Source: Litorimonas sp964435725 (GTDB taxonomy: Bacteria > Pseudomonadota > Alphaproteobacteria > Caulobacterales > Maricaulaceae). Taken from it: 33,609 bases of DNA. The DNA is taken from assembly GCA_964435725.1 (NCBI GenBank), contig CAYTAJ010000022.1:1-33609 (forward strand). Direction: 5' to 3'. Positions 7,105 to 16,075 of the stretch are shown here, one piece after another. How positions within the stretch are numbered: position 1 is the first letter of the stretch; each line of letters begins with the position of its first letter. Both the position numbers and the translations under genes were made by a program. The notes below the pieces were generated by a model. That model searched no databases. It saw nothing but the letters and a program-made list of their open reading frames with translations, and was not told the DNA's origin.

Positions 7105-8472
7105 ATGAAATATCGTATTCTCCTCCTATCCGCCGCAGCCCTCTTAATGGCTTGCGACCCTGCCACCTCTGATAATTCAGATACAAGCAGCTCTGACGAC
7201 GCGCTGCCATTTCCCTCAACCTACCAACCCATGCCGTCTGTGACGACATTTATCAGTAATGCACAAATCATTGATGGAGTTAGTAATGAGGTTACAACAG
7301 GGCATGTTCTGATTACAGACGGGCGTATCACAGCGATTGGCCCAGATATCAAAACGCCAGACGGGGCAACTGTGGTGGATGCGACAGGCCGTTTTGTAAC
7401 CCCGGGCATTATCGATATTCATTCCCATCTTGGCAATTATGCGTCTCCCGGCATTCATGCCCATAGTGACGGTAACGAAGTCACCTCGCCTATTACATCC
7501 GAAGTCGATGCTGAGCATGGTGTCTGGCCACAAGACCCGGGTTTTGATGAAGCGCTTCAAGGCGGTGTAACCACGCTTCATATTCTGCCAGGCTCCGCCA
7601 ACCTTTTTGGTGGGCGCGGTGTGACCCTTCGCAATGTGCCTTCTACAACAGTGCAAGGCATGAAATTCCCAGAGGCCCCTGATACGCTCAAAATGGCCTG
7701 CGGTGAAAACCCGAAACGCGTCTATGGTAATCGAGGTGGACCGGGATCGCGTATGGGTAATGTGGCGGGATACCGCAAAAACTGGATTAAAGCCCAAGAC
7801 TATAAGAAAAAGCGCGATGCAGGTGGGGACAGCTTTAAACGCGACCTTCAACTCGAAACCCTCGCCGATGTACTCGACGGCAAAATCCTTGTTCAAATGC
7901 ACTGCTACCGCGCAGATGAAATGGCGCAGATTTTGGATATTGCCAATGAGTTTGAATACAAAGTCACGACATTCCACCATGCTGTTGAGGCTTATAAAAT
8001 TGGTGATCTGTTAGCAGAAAATAATGTCTGTGCCGCCATGTGGGCCGATTGGGGCGCCTTCAAAATGGAGAGTTATGATTACATTCGTGAGAATGTTCCC
8101 TTTGTTCATGCGGCTGGGGCTTGTGCGATGATTCATTCTGATGATGATTTAAACATTCAACGCCTTAACCAAGAAGTTGCCAAAACTTGGGCTGATGGCA
8201 ATCGGGCCGGTCTGGATATTTCTAAAGCGGAAGCCTGGAAATGGCTGTCGACAAACCCCGCCAAAGCGCTGGGTATTCTTGAAGAAACCGGAACACTGGA
8301 AACGGATAAGCGCGCAGATATCGTCATCTGGTCAGACGACCCCTTTTCGACTTACGCCCGTCCGGACACTGTTATGATTGACGGGGCCGTTACATTTGAC
8401 CGAGCCTCCGGTTTAAAACCGAAAAGCGATTTCCGACTGGGCTATGAAAGCCTTATGGAGGGCGTAGAATGA
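7105..8472 (+). CDS. Amidohydrolase-family lipoprotein (metal-dependent)
   Basis: A 455-residue imidazolonepropionase/dihydroorotase-type amidohydrolase. The start at 7105 is chosen because it begins a lipoprotein signal with lipobox LLMAC. The Asp after the Cys would be an inner-membrane retention signal under the E. coli Lol rule. The beta-sandwich part is followed by the metal motif GIIDIHSHLG (His106, His108). Later ligands are probably MHCYRADE, TTFHHAVEAY and HSDDDLNIQRLNQE, all matching the fold. The C-terminal NPAKALGI...GTLETDKRADIVIWSDDPF is typical. The substrate is unknown; relatives act on peptides, imides or cyclic amides. It overlaps the next gene by ATGA, so the pair is probably made and used together. 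Confidence 0.85.
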   Translation: MKYRILLLSAAALLMACDPATSDNSDTSSSDDALPFPSTYQPMPSVTTFISNAQIIDGVSNEVTTGHVLITDGRITAIGPDIKTPDGATVVDATGRFVTPGIIDIHSHLGNYASPGIHAHSDGNEVTSPITSEVDAEHGVWPQDPGFDEALQGGVTTLHILPGSANLFGGRGVTLRNVPSTTVQGMKFPEAPDTLKMACGENPKRVYGNRGGPGSRMGNVAGYRKNWIKAQDYKKKRDAGGDSFKRDLQLETLADVLDGKILVQMHCYRADEMAQILDIANEFEYKVTTFHHAVEAYKIGDLLAENNVCAAMWADWGAFKMESYDYIRENVPFVHAAGACAMIHSDDDLNIQRLNQEVAKTWADGNRAGLDISKAEAWKWLSTNPAKALGILEETGTLETDKRADIVIWSDDPFSTYARPDTVMIDGAVTFDRASGLKPKSDFRLGYESLMEGVE

Positions 8473-9707
8473 GACACGCTTTAATGAAAAAACTCCTCCT
8501 GAGCAGCCTTATAGCCTTCGCACCTAGCGTCGGTTTTGCGCAAACCCTCTTTGTCGATAATGCCAAACAGATGGGCACAAACCGAACCGTTGATGTCATT
8601 ATCGAAGACGGCGCCATCACACGACAAGCCGCCACTTTACGCGCGCCAAACGGGGCTGAACGCATAGAAGGGGCTTGGGTGACACAAGGGCTTTTCTCAA
8701 CTATGTCTTCATTGGGCTTGACCGATATTGGCTCAAGCGGGGCTGGGAATGATGTGGCATCAGAACATTCCCACACAAATGTCTCTGAACGCGTCGCCGA
8801 TAGCTTTAATCCGCGGTCCATTCACATTGCCAATACCCGCAGACGCGGCATTACTCATGCGGTTGTTGCCCCACGCAGTGGTGAAGGCTCAATCTTTGCA
8901 GGGACGGGGTCTATTGTAAGCCTTACAGGAGAGTTTGACTCTATTCTTATTCCTGAGGCGTTCATCATGATTGACCTCGGCGAAACGGGCACGCAACGCG
9001 CAGGCGGTTCGCGCGCCGCATCGATGGCAGAATTTAGAGCGGGCATAAATGACGTCAAAGGATTCTTCCGTCGTTATCAACACGACTCCCATGGCGGCGA
9101 TACGCTGTCCCGCCAAGATGCGCAGGCTTTCACGAAAGCCGTGAATGGTGACATTCCCATGATGATACGGGTCAGTCGCGCCTCTGACATGATGCGCCTC
9201 ATTGAAATCAAAGAAGATAATCCAGACCTCGACATGATTTTTGTCGGCGCAGAAGAAGCGTGGGAAATCGCGGATGTTTTAGCGGCCGCGAATATGCGCG
9301 TCATCATTGACCCGTTGCACAACTTACCCAGCGCGTTTGAAAGTGCTGGTGCAAGACTCGATAATGTTATGTTCTTAGAGAGCGCTGGTGTTGATTATGC
9401 CTTTGCCAACTTGTCTTCCCTCGGCGTTGCAAAGCCCGCCATTCTCAATCAACATGCCGGTAATGCAGTTGGTGAAGGGTTGAGCGCGGAACGCGCCTTA
9501 CAGGCTGTTACCTCTACGCCCGCCAAGTGGTTTAACATTGAATCAGACACAAGCGTCGTCTGGGATGGCGACCCGCTCGAAGTCACCTCCGCCCCAATTG
9601 CGATGTCGATTGATGGAGACGCGCAATCTCTTGAGTCGCGCCAAACGCTTTTACGGGATCGCTATAATCCAATATCAGAGGATGAACGTCCGCATAAATA
9701 TCGCTAG
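8469..9707 (+). CDS. Degenerate amidohydrolase-family protein (probable non-catalytic partner)
   Basis: A 412-residue exported protein (signal peptide ending SVGFAQ) with the amidohydrolase layout: an N-terminal sandwich with VDVIIEDGAITRQ, a barrel region, and the C-terminal LSAERALQAVTSTPAKWFNI. The HxH metal motif expected after the first strand is replaced by TQGLFSTMSSLGL. The His of the partner's MHCYRADE is also lost (MMIRVSRASDM). It therefore looks like a pseudo-enzyme that may pair with the upstream amidohydrolase, whose stop it overlaps by 4 nt. An inner start at 8487 (MKKLLLSS) is also possible. Family and degeneracy are visible; the partnership is inferred. Confidence 0.8.
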   Translation: MRHALMKKLLLSSLIAFAPSVGFAQTLFVDNAKQMGTNRTVDVIIEDGAITRQAATLRAPNGAERIEGAWVTQGLFSTMSSLGLTDIGSSGAGNDVASEHSHTNVSERVADSFNPRSIHIANTRRRGITHAVVAPRSGEGSIFAGTGSIVSLTGEFDSILIPEAFIMIDLGETGTQRAGGSRAASMAEFRAGINDVKGFFRRYQHDSHGGDTLSRQDAQAFTKAVNGDIPMMIRVSRASDMMRLIEIKEDNPDLDMIFVGAEEAWEIADVLAAANMRVIIDPLHNLPSAFESAGARLDNVMFLESAGVDYAFANLSSLGVAKPAILNQHAGNAVGEGLSAERALQAVTSTPAKWFNIESDTSVVWDGDPLEVTSAPIAMSIDGDAQSLESRQTLLRDRYNPISEDERPHKYR

Positions 9708-9728
9708 GATATTGGGTACAATAAATTG

Positions 9729-9764
9729 AATTAAGGCGGGGCAATCAATTGTCTCGCCTTAATT
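9729..9764 (+). terminator. Long hairpin after the amidohydrolase pair
   Basis: AATTAAGGCG and CGCCTTAATT form a perfect 10-bp stem. The 16 nt between them can pair further (G-C, G-U, CAAT/ATTG), giving an almost continuous hairpin of about 16 bp. It lies about 20 nt past the stop codon. The downstream T tract is short (TGTTT), so efficiency is uncertain, but position and stability support a terminator. Confidence 0.65.
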
Positions 9765-9871
9765 GTTTAAACTGTGGCGAAGAGTGTGCCATCCGTCACA
9801 AAACGCCCTTAATCCCGTCTCACCTATACCATGATAAGTGTGTCTAAGCCTTCTAAACTCTGGAGGGCCTC

Positions 9872-12055
9872 ATGCGCACACATTTATTCAAACAAACATT
9901 CATTCCCGTCTTTCTCTTAGCCTCGGCCATGCCCCCATTCGCTTTGGCCGATGGTGGAACGCCTACGCCCCAAAAACTCGAAACAGCCACGACGCAAGAG
10001 ACAATCCGCTTAGGCGATGCCCAAGACGGCTCCTTGCTGTTTAAGACGCAAACGCCCGGCCGATATGTGAAAGCCCCAACCGTGGCGACAGATGTTAAAA
10101 TGAAAGTCGCCGGACCCATCATCCGAACGACTTTGTCCCAGACCTTTAAAAACCCAAGCGTGGAATTTGTAGAAGGCGTTTATGTCTTTCCTCTGCCTGA
10201 TAAGGCAGCCGTTGATCGACTTCGTATTGTTGTTGGTGGGCGGTTTATCGAAGGACAAATCAAAGAGAAAAAACAAGCCAAACAAATTTATGAAACCGCT
10301 AAGCGTGAAGGCAAGAAGGCCAGCCTGGTTGAACAAGAAAGACCCAATGTCTTCACGGCTTCTGTAGCCAATATTGGCCCGAACGAAACCGTGTCTATCC
10401 AGATTGAATATCAAGATAGTGCGGATATAAAAAATGGTGTGGCCTCTCTCATCTTCCCCATGACAGTCGCGCCGCGCTATTCCCCGCCCGCTGAAACCAT
10501 CCAACTCGTCTCGGCCAATGGTACGATGCCTGTCACGCTTGATCCGGTCCTCGACCGTCATCGTATTACCCCACCCCTCATGCCGCCCGCCGAAGAGCCC
10601 ATCGAATATCTACGCCTACCCGTCAGTATCAACATCGAATTAGACGCTGGATTTGATATCGAAAAAATCGAAAGTCCCTATCACTCAATCAAAGTTGACC
10701 AGTCAGACGAAGATAGCGCTATGATTACATTGGCCGATGGCGAGGTTCCTGCCAATCGTGATTTCAAATTATCATGGCAAGCTACGCCGAAAGTCGAAGC
10801 GCAACAAACCCTGTTCAAAGAAACAATCGGAGACAACACTTATCTGATGAGTTTCGTGGCACCGCCCAAAGCCACCGGCTTTGAAGTCTTAAATCGTCAC
10901 AAACGGCAATCGCATTTTGTCATTGATACGTCAGGCTCTATGGGCGGCACCTCCATTGTCCAGGCCCGTCGCGCCTTAAAGCTCGGCTTGTCACAGCTAG
11001 GGCCAGACGACGAGTTTAATGTCATTGAATTTAATTCAGACCATACAGCTCTTTATTCTTCGCCCCGCAAAGCAACACGCGAAAACATCGAAGACGCTTT
11101 AAAGTGGGTCAGCAATCTCGACGCTGGCGGCGGAACAAATATGTTTCCTGCCCTCAAAGACGCCCTCAAAGGCGATGCGCCTGAAGGGTTACTCAAGCAA
11201 ATTATTTTTATCACCGATGGCTCCATAGGAAATGAGCAACAGCTCTTTGCCCTTATCCAAGATGAATTAAAATCTGCGCGGCTCTTCCCTGTCGGAATAG
11301 GCTCTGCGCCCAATCGATTTTTTATGTCGCGCGCCGCAAAGTTCGGACGCGGCACATCGGTTGTGATTGGCGATATCAATGAGGTGGATAAAGAAATGGG
11401 CTCTCTCTTTGAATCCCTAAGCCACCCTGTTTTGACAAATCTACAACTTTCTTTTCAAAATGGGGCAGAAAGCTATCCGTCTAACATACCGGATCTCTAT
11501 AGCGGCGAGCCCGTTGTCACGGTCACAAAACTGGCTTCCAGCGAATTGCCGGACACACTGACATTTCGCGGACATTATCCTGATAAGATTTGGCAAGAAC
11601 AAATCAGCCTAAATGACGCGATAGAAGCCAAAGGCCTCTCTGTCCTCTGGGCGCGGCGCAAAATTGCAGATCTGGAAGAAAACAGATTTAGTCGCGATAA
11701 TGCCGCCCAGATTGATGCTGAAATCTTAAAGACGGCCCTCGACTATCATTTGGTCAGCCGCTTGACCTCTTTGGTTGCTGTCGACGTGACGCCGACGCGT
11801 TCGCCAAATGACCCTTTGATAACTCAGAAAGTACCGACACAATTACCAGAAGGTTGGGACTTTGCCGCACTCCAAGCCTTGAAGCCCGCGAGCCCATCGG
11901 CGCGCCAAAATGCGACTTCTACCTCGAGAGTACGAGCGCAAGAATCAATTGCGCTACCGTCTACGGCCAGCCCCCATGTCTTCTTGATCCTATTGGGTAG
12001 CTTGCTGATGTTATTAAGTCGTCTGTTTAAAGGCCAAACATGTCGCGACGCTTAA
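9872..12055 (+). CDS. VIT/vWA-domain sortase target protein (marine proteobacterial type)
   Basis: A 727-residue exported protein. It has a signal peptide (to about residue 27), a VIT domain (about 60-195), a von Willebrand A domain with the MIDAS motif DTSGSMGG (from about 348) plus IIFITDGSIGNE, and a C-terminal sorting signal. That signal is LPSTA (695-699), a hydrophobic segment, then SRLFKG. It is the architecture of the 'marine proteobacterial sortase target' family, which is always paired with a class GN sortase. The usual motif is LPxTG; here the fifth residue is Ala. GGAGG lies 5 nt before the ATG. The stop lies 16 nt inside the sortase gene, so the two are co-translated. The biological role of this pair is unknown in the family. 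Confidence 0.9.
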   Translation: MRTHLFKQTFIPVFLLASAMPPFALADGGTPTPQKLETATTQETIRLGDAQDGSLLFKTQTPGRYVKAPTVATDVKMKVAGPIIRTTLSQTFKNPSVEFVEGVYVFPLPDKAAVDRLRIVVGGRFIEGQIKEKKQAKQIYETAKREGKKASLVEQERPNVFTASVANIGPNETVSIQIEYQDSADIKNGVASLIFPMTVAPRYSPPAETIQLVSANGTMPVTLDPVLDRHRITPPLMPPAEEPIEYLRLPVSINIELDAGFDIEKIESPYHSIKVDQSDEDSAMITLADGEVPANRDFKLSWQATPKVEAQQTLFKETIGDNTYLMSFVAPPKATGFEVLNRHKRQSHFVIDTSGSMGGTSIVQARRALKLGLSQLGPDDEFNVIEFNSDHTALYSSPRKATRENIEDALKWVSNLDAGGGTNMFPALKDALKGDAPEGLLKQIIFITDGSIGNEQQLFALIQDELKSARLFPVGIGSAPNRFFMSRAAKFGRGTSVVIGDINEVDKEMGSLFESLSHPVLTNLQLSFQNGAESYPSNIPDLYSGEPVVTVTKLASSELPDTLTFRGHYPDKIWQEQISLNDAIEAKGLSVLWARRKIADLEENRFSRDNAAQIDAEILKTALDYHLVSRLTSLVAVDVTPTRSPNDPLITQKVPTQLPEGWDFAALQALKPASPSARQNATSTSRVRAQESIALPSTASPHVFLILLGSLLMLLSRLFKGQTCRDA

Positions 12056-12615
12056 TTCACCTTGGCTTGCTGGCCTTAGGCTTGGCTCTATTAGCCAAAG
12101 GGCTCTATATTCCGGTAAAGGCTGCCCTGGCCCAGCAGCTCATTCAATCCGCTTGGACTCAAAGCTTGGAAACCGGAAAGCCTGTCCTGCCTTGGTCTTG
12201 GATGGATGCTTATCCCATTGCGGAGTTACAGCTCTCAGACTCGCAATCACATATCGTCTTGAACACAGATAGCGGGCAGGCACTTGCCTTCGGGCCGGGG
12301 CTTGTCACCGGAACTTCGATTGCGCCGGACACAATGACAGCGATAGCCGCGCATAAGAACACGCAATTCGCCTCATTAAAAAACCTTGAAATCGGAGATA
12401 TTGTCTCTCTCAAGACAAAAGACGGTCTGACCCATCACTACAAAGTAAAAAGCCATGATATTGTCGATACACGGCATGAGCAGGTCACGAAACAAGAGAC
12501 GCCAAGCCTCCTCTTAGTGACGTGCTATCCGTTTGACGCCGTGAGCTTTAACGGCCCAATGCGTTACATCGTTTATGCGGATAAAATCGACACACCGAAC
12601 CAAACCGAAGCTTAG
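12040..12615 (+). CDS. Class GN (marine proteobacterial) sortase
   Basis: A 191-residue single-pass membrane transpeptidase (N-terminal anchor about 5-23) of the Gram-negative sortase class. The catalytic triad is visible: His105 in AIAAHKNTQF, Cys162 in LLVTCYPF and Arg175 in NGPMRYIVYA. The usual HRDTHF motif is HKNTQF here. Sortases cleave between Thr and the fifth residue of LPxTG-like signals and transfer the protein to an amine. The only obvious substrate is the upstream VIT/vWA protein, whose end it overlaps by 16 nt. The gene ends 15 bp from the convergent M16 peptidase gene. Confidence 0.92.
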   Translation: MSRRLIHLGLLALGLALLAKGLYIPVKAALAQQLIQSAWTQSLETGKPVLPWSWMDAYPIAELQLSDSQSHIVLNTDSGQALAFGPGLVTGTSIAPDTMTAIAAHKNTQFASLKNLEIGDIVSLKTKDGLTHHYKVKSHDIVDTRHEQVTKQETPSLLLVTCYPFDAVSFNGPMRYIVYADKIDTPNQTEA

Positions 12616-12630
12616 GACTTGCGCGCAGCT

Positions 12631-15498
12631 TTACTGAGACAACGGCGCGCCATAAATATCAAGCTCAATCACGGAGCCTTTTCCGCTGGCTTGGGCAAAG
12701 TCTTCTACCGGACCAAATTGAGTCTGTTTATCTCCAACAATAAGATAGGTCATTTTTGACTCATCTAAATATTTATTCGCCGTCGCCTTAAAGTCATCAA
12801 CCCCCATCGCCAGAAGTGCGGCCTGTTCTTCTTCGACATATTGATTTGATTTGCCGTATTTACTGATGACCCGGAGCGTACCGAGTTTTGCATTGAGGCT
12901 TTCAAAGGCACGAGTTTTTTCTTTCACCAATTTTTGCTGAATTATATTGGCCGCTGATTCGTCAAAATTGGGGCCATAATCCCGGATCATATCACGCATC
13001 ACTTGGAGAGAGGCTTGTGTCGCATTAGCCCGCACAGATGTTCTGGCACGCCATGGCTGTGGCATGGTGCCATTTGAGGTGCCCGACCCCGCCCCATAGG
13101 TATAGCCTTTTTCTATCCGGAGGACTTGTGCAAAGTCACCACTTATCCCGCCACCCAATTTTTCATTTGTGAAATCAAGCGCGTTAAAGTCCGGATCCGT
13201 TGTTGCGACCGTCAATCGGCCAATCTGAATGACAGATTGCTTGCTACCCGGCACATCAATGAAAAAGACTGTCCCTTCATGAGCTTGCGCAGGCACATTT
13301 GGTTTTTGCAGGTTCGAGTCTGACTTATTCAGTTTTTGCGCCAGCTCACTGAAGGCGGCTTGTGCACGTTCAGGCGCAATGGCGCCTGCTATGTGAATGG
13401 TGGCAGGGGCAGACAGTAAAGCCTCATGGGAGGCCTTGAGGTCATTAAGCGTCAAGTTAGAGACAGTCTCTGCTGTGCCGCCAAAAGGTCGGCCCAGAGG
13501 ATAATCCGCCGTATAAATCAATTTATTAAAAACCTGTCCCGCAATGGCAGTCGGATTCGCTTCGCGGCCCTTTATTCCGGTGAGCGCGGCTGACTTAACA
13601 CGCTCAAAGTCATTGTCTTCAAAACGTGGATTTGACAGGACCTCTTGCACTAACTCTAGGGTTGGCTCAAAATTTCGAGCCAAGGTGGTCACATTAATAC
13701 GAGTCTCTTCACGACCTGAATTGACCGAAATATTTGATCCCAATAAACCAATGGCTCGTTCAAGTTCTGCCGCTGTTTTTGTGGCCGTTCCCTCATTCAT
13801 GAGATTTGCAAGCAGCGCCAATGCACCGGATTTTTCTGCCACTTCTTTCCACATACCGCCTGAGAAGGTGATATCGAAACTCACAAGCGGGATTTCGTCA
13901 TTTTCGATGCCTAGAACCTGTGTGCCATTGGTTAATTCGGCCTCCCAAATCTCGGGCATTTTTATCAAAGGCAGTTCACCAAAAGGCGGTTCAGAACGGT
14001 CAAATTTCGTCGGCGTTTTTTTAAATTCCGCCACAGCACCGGCGCTCACCTCTTCATTTGCAACGCCAGATTTCACGTCTTCAATCCAGACGCTGGCAAG
14101 CTCTGAACCGCTTAGGGCCAAATCAGCCTGGCCTTTAGGCACGAAGCTCGTAATGACAGCATTCTTGTCTTTGATATAAGCCTCGTAAACGCGCCTCACA
14201 TCTTCGGCGGTAATGGCTTTTAAAAGCTCCGCCTGTTTTTCAGCATAGGCCGGATCGCGCGCAAATTCATTGGCTTGTGCGAGTTGACGGCCTTTGCCTA
14301 AAATTGTCGCGACACTATTATAAAGCGCTGTTTCTTGTTCAGCTTTAATGCGCTGCAAGTCTTTTGGATCAATGCCCTCTTTTTCAAACTTTGTTAGCGC
14401 ATCTTGTAATGAACGATAAACGTCATCCAAATCAACCCCAGCTTTTGCACGCACACGGAAAACAAATTCCCCTGCAAGCTCCATACTATTATTAAAAGCA
14501 CTCACGCGCGGGGCGAGCTTATCCGTTTCAACAATCTGGCTGAACATGACGGAGTTTTTACTGCCCGCAATAATCGCGCCGAAAACCTCAAGGGCGATTT
14601 CATCTTTATGGAAGTCCTCCACCGTTGGAAAGGTTAAACGCAACTCAGGGAGTTTGGCAAAATTATCTTCGAAATAAAGACGCTTTTCGTCGTCGACGGT
14701 CACGGGCATAGGCGGCAAGGGTTCAATATCTTTACCGCGGGGTATCTCACCAAACCATTGTTGAACTTTACGCTTGGTCTCTTCGATATCGATATCGCCT
14801 ACGATAGAGAGCGTGGCGTTATTGGGCCCATAATTATCGTCATAAAACTCCCTTAAATCATCAAGTGTCGCGGCTTGAAGGTCGGGGAGTGAGCCAATCA
14901 CTGTCCAACTATAAGGATGCCCTTCCGGATACAGGTTCTTGCGAATAACTTCTTGCGTATAGCCATAGGGCGCATTGTCGACACGTTGGCGCTTTTCATT
15001 CTTCACCACTTGTTTTTCGCGATCAAGCGCCGCCTGCGTCACCGTATTGATCATGTACCCTAGACGGTCGCTATCAATCCAAAGAATTTTATCAAAGGCA
15101 TCTTTTGGGACGACTTCGAAATAGATTGTCCCGTCGCTCCAAGTGCCGCCATTTCTCAGGCCGCCCCACTCCGGAATGGCTTTTCGATTCCAACCGCGTG
15201 GGACATTCTCTGAATCATTAAATGCCATGTGCTCAAAGAAATGCGCAAAACCTGTGCGGCCCGGTTTTTCGCGATTACTGCCCGCATGAATGATCGTGGT
15301 TACAGCAACAATCGGGTCAGAGTTATCGACCGACAAAATGACCTCCAGGCCATTATCTAGAGTAAATTTTTCATAGTCGAGTTTGAAAGCGGTTTGCTCA
15401 GCGGTGGGAATGGCCGGAGTCTCTATGGAGGTTGTTTGACCACAGGCCATAAGACTGAAGGCCGCAGCACCCATAAAGAGAACATTTTTCAAAGACAT
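12631..15498 (-). CDS. M16-family zinc metallopeptidase lipoprotein (two M16 modules)
   Basis: A 955-residue pitrilysin-type peptidase. Lipobox SLMAC near residue 19 predicts membrane anchoring. The N-terminal module holds the inverted zinc motif HFFEH (His86, Glu89, His90). The third ligand is probably a Glu in REKQVVKNEKRQR, about 70-80 residues on. The second module (from about 520, starting LTNGTQVLGIENDEIPLVSFDITFSGG) lacks the motif, as is normal for the inactive half. The start at 15498 has GGGTGA at good distance; an in-frame ATG at 15510 has no clear ribosome site. Members degrade peptides in the periplasm. It lies downstream of the DUF1304 gene on the same strand. Confidence 0.92.
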   Translation of the reverse strand: MSLKNVLFMGAAAFSLMACGQTTSIETPAIPTAEQTAFKLDYEKFTLDNGLEVILSVDNSDPIVAVTTIIHAGSNREKPGRTGFAHFFEHMAFNDSENVPRGWNRKAIPEWGGLRNGGTWSDGTIYFEVVPKDAFDKILWIDSDRLGYMINTVTQAALDREKQVVKNEKRQRVDNAPYGYTQEVIRKNLYPEGHPYSWTVIGSLPDLQAATLDDLREFYDDNYGPNNATLSIVGDIDIEETKRKVQQWFGEIPRGKDIEPLPPMPVTVDDEKRLYFEDNFAKLPELRLTFPTVEDFHKDEIALEVFGAIIAGSKNSVMFSQIVETDKLAPRVSAFNNSMELAGEFVFRVRAKAGVDLDDVYRSLQDALTKFEKEGIDPKDLQRIKAEQETALYNSVATILGKGRQLAQANEFARDPAYAEKQAELLKAITAEDVRRVYEAYIKDKNAVITSFVPKGQADLALSGSELASVWIEDVKSGVANEEVSAGAVAEFKKTPTKFDRSEPPFGELPLIKMPEIWEAELTNGTQVLGIENDEIPLVSFDITFSGGMWKEVAEKSGALALLANLMNEGTATKTAAELERAIGLLGSNISVNSGREETRINVTTLARNFEPTLELVQEVLSNPRFEDNDFERVKSAALTGIKGREANPTAIAGQVFNKLIYTADYPLGRPFGGTAETVSNLTLNDLKASHEALLSAPATIHIAGAIAPERAQAAFSELAQKLNKSDSNLQKPNVPAQAHEGTVFFIDVPGSKQSVIQIGRLTVATTDPDFNALDFTNEKLGGGISGDFAQVLRIEKGYTYGAGSGTSNGTMPQPWRARTSVRANATQASLQVMRDMIRDYGPNFDESAANIIQQKLVKEKTRAFESLNAKLGTLRVISKYGKSNQYVEEEQAALLAMGVDDFKATANKYLDESKMTYLIVGDKQTQFGPVEDFAQASGKGSVIELDIYGAPLSQ

Positions 15499-15584
15499 TA
15501 TTTCACCCATATGCTGATATCGACCTGGTTACTCCAACTGTAACAGAGCCCGACTATTTGTCACGCCTTGGCCCGTTTGCCGCT

Positions 15585-15950
15585 TTACGTCTTCTTTGGT
15601 TTTGCAAACACTGTAAACACCAGAGCGAGAATGGCCGGAACGCTTTGGATAAAAAAGATAGTGGGCTTTACCGTCAACGCCCCGAATATTCCGGCGACAA
15701 TCACACAGAGTAAGAAGAATATCACAACGTCACGTTTTTTGGATATCAGGCCCCAAGCCAAACCAGCGACCAGAAACCCGTTATAAAGCCCTTGATTGGC
15801 GGCCATGAAAGCTGTTTCTGCCGCAAACGGCTTACTTATACCAAAGGCGTTCATAGCCAAAGGTGTCTGCCATAAAAACATTTCTAAAATGAGGAACCAA
15901 CTATGGAGCAATGCAACAAACCAAGAAAAAATAGCGGCCAGTAATTTCAT
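15585..15950 (-). CDS. DUF1304 small integral membrane protein
   Basis: A 121-residue membrane protein with four hydrophobic segments (about 5-25, 48-68, 72-92, 97-115). The family motifs are ALLHSWFLILEMFLW and NQGLYNGFLVAGLAWGL. DUF1304 proteins have no established function. AAGGAT precedes the ATG at good spacing. M16 lies 86 bp downstream, so they may share a transcript. The gene is divergent from hrcA. Confidence 0.88.
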   Translation of the reverse strand: MKLLAAIFSWFVALLHSWFLILEMFLWQTPLAMNAFGISKPFAAETAFMAANQGLYNGFLVAGLAWGLISKKRDVVIFFLLCVIVAGIFGALTVKPTIFFIQSVPAILALVFTVFAKPKKT

Positions 15951-16075
15951 AATAAATATCCTTATTTTTTAAAACTGCCTGAATCTAAGCGCGCTGTCCA
16001 TTGGATGTTAAATGCGCCACATCTCACGATTGCGCTATTGAATTTAGTCTTCACAAAGCACACATATATTCCGCT
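15951..16075. promoter_or_regulatory. Divergent DUF1304/hrcA intergenic region
   Basis: A 125-bp AT-rich region that must hold the hrcA-grpE promoter. It contains one GANTC (GAATC, 15981-15985). I see no CIRCE element (TTAGCACTC-N9-GAGTGCTAA), although HrcA normally controls CIRCE promoters. Confidence 0.4.

Noticed and set aside
7216..7980. Minus-strand 254-codon open frame
   Set aside because: Antisense to the catalytic amidohydrolase, with no recognisable domain or start signal.
13544..14179. Plus-strand 211-codon open frame
   Set aside because: Opposite the M16 peptidase; Ser/Thr-rich shadow translation without motifs.
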